A DNA stretch of 25,487 nucleotides from positions 86,803 through 112,289 of the forward strand of contig CP070627.1 in the NCBI GenBank assembly GCA_020355945.1, in the 5' to 3' direction. Under the pieces are notes generated by a model, which searched no databases, had not been told where the DNA came from, and saw only the letters and a list, made by a program, of their open reading frames with translations. Positions within the stretch are counted from its first letter, which is position 1; every line of letters starts with the position of its first letter. The position numbers were made by a program, and so were the translations under genes. Of this stretch, positions 22,816-25,487 are shown piece after piece. The DNA is from Candidatus Aminicenantota bacterium. GTDB taxonomy: Bacteria > Acidobacteriota > Aminicenantia > UBA2199.

Positions 22816-25059
22816 CTACTCCTTTTTCTTTTTCCTTCCCCTGGATTTTTTTCTTTCATAGGGAGCGATATCAGTGATCCCATTTTTAAACTCCGGGTCA
22901 TCTTTGTATCGCCACTGGAAATCACCGGTGCTTTTTTGTTCTTTTTGGACACATTTATATATAGCTTCGTTATAAACTCCGGTTTTATTGGCGGCATCCG
23001 AAATAGATGGATATTCCCGGATAAATTTTCCATCCAGTTCAAATTGACACACCGCGCCAAGTAAACGAGAGGAAAACGTTTTGGCAGGTTCAATATCCAA
23101 TATTTTTCCATCTTTCATCAGTACGTCTTCTTTGAATCTCCACTGGAAACCGGCGGAGGTTCTATCTTTTTCTTGAGCACACTTATAGATAGAAGCTTTG
23201 TAAACATCATCAATTATTTCAGCGACTTCCACGATGGATGCGTATTCCCGGATAAATTTTCCATCCAGTCCAAATTGACATACCGCGCGAAGGTAACGAG
23301 AAGGAACAACCGGTCTGACAGGTTCAATGTCTGTTATTGTTCCATCTTTCTTCACCACGTCTCCTTTGAATCTCCACTGGTAACCTGCGGCGGTTTGAAG
23401 CTTTTTTTGAGTACACAGATAGATAGAAGCTTTGTATAAAAACATTATTTTAGCGACTTCCCGCATGGATGCGTATTCCCGGATAAATTTTCCATCCAGT
23501 CCAAATTGACACACCGCACGAAAATTAAAAAGAGAAATGCTTTTAACCGGTTTAATATCCCTTATTGTTCCATCTTTCTTCACTACCTCTTTTTTGAATC
23601 GCCACTGGAAACCTTTGCAACTTTTACTTTTTTTTACAGTGCACAAAAAAATATTATATTTATTTATATTGTTTTTTTCAGCCGCTTCTATGATGGAAGG
23701 ATATTCCCGGATAAATTTTCCATCCTTTTCAAATTGACATACTGGTCGGAAGTAGTAAAGAGCAGGGGATTTAAGCGGTGGAATATCCAATATTTTTCCA
23801 TCTTTTACCACCTTTTCTTTGAATCGCCACTGGAAACCACCGGAACTTTTACTTTTATTAACAGCACAAGAAAGAATATTGGATTTAAATATATTGGTTT
23901 TCTCAGCCGCTTCTATGATGGAAGAATATTCCCGGATAAAGGTTCCATCCATTCCGAATTGACACACCGGATAATGGTATTTAGTCCTCCTTTTTTCAGC
24001 CGGTTCAATATCCATTATTTTTCCATCTTTTACCACCTCTTCTTTGAGTCGCCACTGGTAACCTCCACCTTTTTTTCTTTTTACCCGGCAAGAAATATTC
24101 TCTTTTGAAACACCTACTTCCCTGGCTGCTTGAGACATAGATACGTATTCCTGTATAAACTTCCCATCCATCCCGAATTTACAAATTGCTTTTCCGGATT
24201 GTTCTATAACCGGCTCAATATCCATTATTTTTCCATCTTTGATCACATCTTTTTTGAGGCGCCATTGGTAATTCTTTGTACTCCTTAGTTTCCTTTTGAC
24301 ACATAGTACAATTGATGTTGCGGCTATACCAAAGAATTCAGCGGCTTCGTTTATGGAAGAGTATTCCTTTACAAATTTTCCTTCCAGGGTGTACTGGACA
24401 ACGGGCTGCAATTTGAATGTCCAACGGTTTATCACCGGGGGAATGTCAAAAATCCCATCATCAAAATTCGGGTCTACACGGTATCGCCACTGGAAATTTC
24501 CGGCGGTTTTTTGTTTACCATTGAGACATCCGTATATAGCATTATGGTCTATTCCCAAATCGTTTTCTGCTTCAATCATAGATGAATATTTCCGGAGAAA
24601 TTTTCCTTCCCTGGTGAATTGTAAAATTTCAGCCCCCTTAAGCTTATCAGACTCCCGGTTTTTACGCTTCTTTGCACCACCAGCTTTCACCAATTCAGAC
24701 CGATTTACTGCTTCCAAATTTTTATAATAATTATCGGTCCTGATTTTGTTTTTATGAATCACCCGTTGATTGGGTTTTAGTTTTCCCACAAAATGGGTGT
24801 ATACCAACCTGGAAACACGATGAGCTTTGGGAGAGTTGAAGCGAAACAGCGTTAACATGAGAAAACCACTGGAAAGCCAATAGCTAAGTAAATAAGGCTG
24901 CGGTCTATTGAAGCTGACCACCTTCCCGTAATTGGAAATAAAATAGTGTCCATCGTATCCCCGGATGGGTTTAAATTCTTCATCCTCAAATTCTTTAAAT
25001 TCCAAATCCCAACCAGGCTGGGCTTTTCCGTACAGGTTATTAGACTTTTTGGTTTTCAT
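22816..25059 (-). CDS. NUMOD4/HNH-like protein with eight tandem NUMOD1-like repeats
   Basis: A 747-residue protein. Residues 28-52 (FKPIRGYDGHYFISNYGKVVSF) match NUMOD4. Residues 79-120 (AHRVSRLVYTHF, RVIHKNKIRTDNYYKNLEAVNRSE) resemble an HNH_3 nuclease core, with His and NL kept but the usual NHxDG reading IHKNK, so activity is doubtful. From about 142 to 735 there are eight units of about 73 residues, each with DGKFIREYxSIxEAA (NUMOD1-like helices), a second helix ending in C or I, a FQWRF/YQWRL signature and DGKIxDIEP. The tail is KKSRGRKKKKE. NUMOD1/4 modules are DNA-binding parts of phage and intron homing endonucleases, which usually carry one to a few copies. The gene stands alone. 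The ATG at 25059 has only a weak Shine-Dalgarno. DNA binding is likely; the target and role are unknown. Confidence 0.85.
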   Translation of the reverse strand: MKTKKSNNLYGKAQPGWDLEFKEFEDEEFKPIRGYDGHYFISNYGKVVSFNRPQPYLLSYWLSSGFLMLTLFRFNSPKAHRVSRLVYTHFVGKLKPNQRVIHKNKIRTDNYYKNLEAVNRSELVKAGGAKKRKNRESDKLKGAEILQFTREGKFLRKYSSMIEAENDLGIDHNAIYGCLNGKQKTAGNFQWRYRVDPNFDDGIFDIPPVINRWTFKLQPVVQYTLEGKFVKEYSSINEAAEFFGIAATSIVLCVKRKLRSTKNYQWRLKKDVIKDGKIMDIEPVIEQSGKAICKFGMDGKFIQEYVSMSQAAREVGVSKENISCRVKRKKGGGYQWRLKEEVVKDGKIMDIEPAEKRRTKYHYPVCQFGMDGTFIREYSSIIEAAEKTNIFKSNILSCAVNKSKSSGGFQWRFKEKVVKDGKILDIPPLKSPALYYFRPVCQFEKDGKFIREYPSIIEAAEKNNINKYNIFLCTVKKSKSCKGFQWRFKKEVVKKDGTIRDIKPVKSISLFNFRAVCQFGLDGKFIREYASMREVAKIMFLYKASIYLCTQKKLQTAAGYQWRFKGDVVKKDGTITDIEPVRPVVPSRYLRAVCQFGLDGKFIREYASIVEVAEIIDDVYKASIYKCAQEKDRTSAGFQWRFKEDVLMKDGKILDIEPAKTFSSRLLGAVCQFELDGKFIREYPSISDAANKTGVYNEAIYKCVQKEQKSTGDFQWRYKDDPEFKNGITDIAPYERKKSRGRKKKKE
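22854..24636 (-). repeat. Tandem coding repeats (about 220-225 bp period, eight units)
   Basis: The DNA of the eight NUMOD1-like units recurs in phase: GGATAAATTTTCCATCC-like stretches recur on the plus strand roughly every 225 bases. The units nearest the C-terminus (22.9-23.8 kb) are most alike in DNA; those nearest the N-terminus are most diverged. Confidence 0.85.
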
Positions 25060-25081
25060 TTTAAGCTTTGTCTCAAGTTCT

Positions 25082-25111
25082 ATTATACAACATTATAACC
25101 CTTTTGGTAAA
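25082..25111 (-). promoter_or_regulatory. Candidate promoter of the NUMOD gene
   Basis: On the minus strand TTTACC (25106-25111), 18 bases, TATAAT (25082-25087). A second TATAAT lies at 25092-25097. Confidence 0.4.
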
Positions 25112-25145
25112 CCGCTGGGGTGTAAAAATTTTCATTGCAAATTGA

Positions 25146-25193
25146 TCATTTAGCATTGGAAACCCGGGTGATTCAATTGAAAATGCTAAATGA
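25146..25193. repeat. Perfect 12-base inverted repeat with 24-base loop
   Basis: TCATTTAGCATT (25146-25157) and AATGCTAAATGA (25182-25193) are exactly complementary. The loop contains CCCGGG and CAATTG palindromes. There is no T-tract, so it is not an ordinary terminator. Confidence 0.7.
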
Positions 25194-25215
25194 AACAGCC
25201 CCCCTGATTGGGTGT

Positions 25216-25230
25216 CTGTACAGTGTACAG
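25216..25230. promoter_or_regulatory. Palindromic site CTGTACA-G-TGTACAG, possible operator
   Basis: A 7-base perfect inverted repeat around one base, 157 bases upstream of the NUMOD gene start. It resembles dimeric repressor operators; the spacing is one base short of the classical CTGT-N8-ACAG LexA box. Confidence 0.35.
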
Positions 25231-25270
25231 TTTAACTGATATTAAAATCTTGCCAGGAAATGGCAAAATT

Positions 25271-25457
25271 TTTAAAATAACAAATCACAAATTACAATGT
25301 CCGAAATTACAAACAGCCCTATAGGGCTTAAAAATGGTTTTTTATAATCCTCGCCGAAGGCGTTAACAAATATTGCCCGAAGGGCACATCTTTTGTTTGT
25401 AATTTGTAATTTGGGATTTGGAATTTGTTTGTAATTTGGGATTTGTAATTTGGGATT
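25271..25457. repeat. Composite palindromic repeat with AATTACAAAT-type ends and three inner hairpins
   Basis: The left arm (AACAAATCACAAATTACAA) pairs with a right arm rich in TTTGTAATTTG and TTTGGGATTTG units (from 25391). Inside are AGCCCTATAGGGCT (25315-25328), CGCCGAAGGCG (25352-25362) and GCCCGAAGGGC (25375-25385). A 64-codon frame across it is translated repeat, not a gene. Confidence 0.65.
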
Positions 25458-25487
25458 TCCCGGCAAGCCAGAACCTTTTTGGTTCCG

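Larger units (their letters stand above)
25060..25487. other. Gene-free window end with several inverted repeats
   Basis: No gene supported. In order: a candidate promoter for the NUMOD gene (25082-25111), a 12-base perfect inverted repeat (25146-25193), a 15-base palindrome (25216-25230) and a composite palindromic repeat (25271-25457), then a GAACC/GGTTC hairpin at 25471-25485. Confidence 0.65.

Noticed and set aside
22854..24636. CRISPR-like spacing of recurring blocks
   Set aside because: The period is about 225 bases, the units are coding and diverged, and they are continuous with a protein frame; they are domain repeats.
25216..25230. LexA box
   Set aside because: CTGT and ACAG are separated by 7, not 8 bases, and no SOS gene is next to it; kept only as a generic palindrome.
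25272..25466. 64-codon minus-strand frame NPKLQIPNYK...
   Set aside because: The peptide is built from AATTTG repeat words and inner hairpins; repeat translation, not a protein.

Overview
The window is a gene-dense stretch of a Gram-negative, probably anaerobic bacterium. A polyketide synthase, lipoprotein-type exported enzymes, a multiheme cytochrome c and unusually many short palindromic repeats recall the Aminicenantes / Acidobacteriota sphere. That assignment is an impression, not a measurement. No rRNA, tRNA or CRISPR array was seen.

Layout. 1-1448 (+) is the 3' end of a modular PKS gene (acyltransferase plus carrier protein), with a palindromic element read through in frame. 1559-2191 (+) is a secreted DUF1579-type protein. 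2276-4108 (-) is a secreted TPR protein. 8180 down to 4416 (-) is a cytochrome operon: NHL propeller protein, 11-heme cytochrome c and ResB/Ccs1 maturation protein. 8494-9990 (+) is an MmgE/PrpD-family protein with a signal peptide. 10023-10187 (-) is a small unknown protein. 10363-11568 (-) is a CNT nucleoside transporter, divergent from a glycogen-synthase-like glycosyltransferase at 11652-13481 (+). 22626 down to 13695 (-) is a five-gene run: metH, a glutamate racemase with a lipoprotein signal, an N-acyl-D-amino-acid deacylase with a similar signal, a DNPH1-like nucleotide hydrolase and an AAA ATPase. 22816-25059 (-) encodes a NUMOD4/HNH-like protein carrying eight tandem NUMOD1-like repeats. 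The last 430 bp hold inverted repeats only.

Three families of short palindromic repeats tie the window together. Family A has seven copies. Its core is a CCAGGGGG...CCCCCTGG hairpin, one end carries TAATA(A/G), and the other ends in CCGCCGGAGGCA. Two copies are translated inside genes (PKS and metH). One supplies the stop of one gene and the Shine-Dalgarno of the next. Family B (TTAGCCACAGAG type, three copies) lies just upstream of a ribosome binding site each time. Family C (TCCCTCT hairpins) occurs twice, exactly 1500 bp apart, flanking the AAA ATPase; one copy encodes the C-terminal tail of the DNPH1-like protein and gives the ATPase its ribosome binding site.

The most interesting functional reading is an extracytoplasmic D-amino-acid module (deacylase plus racemase, both with export signals), next to other usually cytosolic enzyme types carrying signal peptides. 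The most unusual single protein is the eight-repeat NUMOD array.
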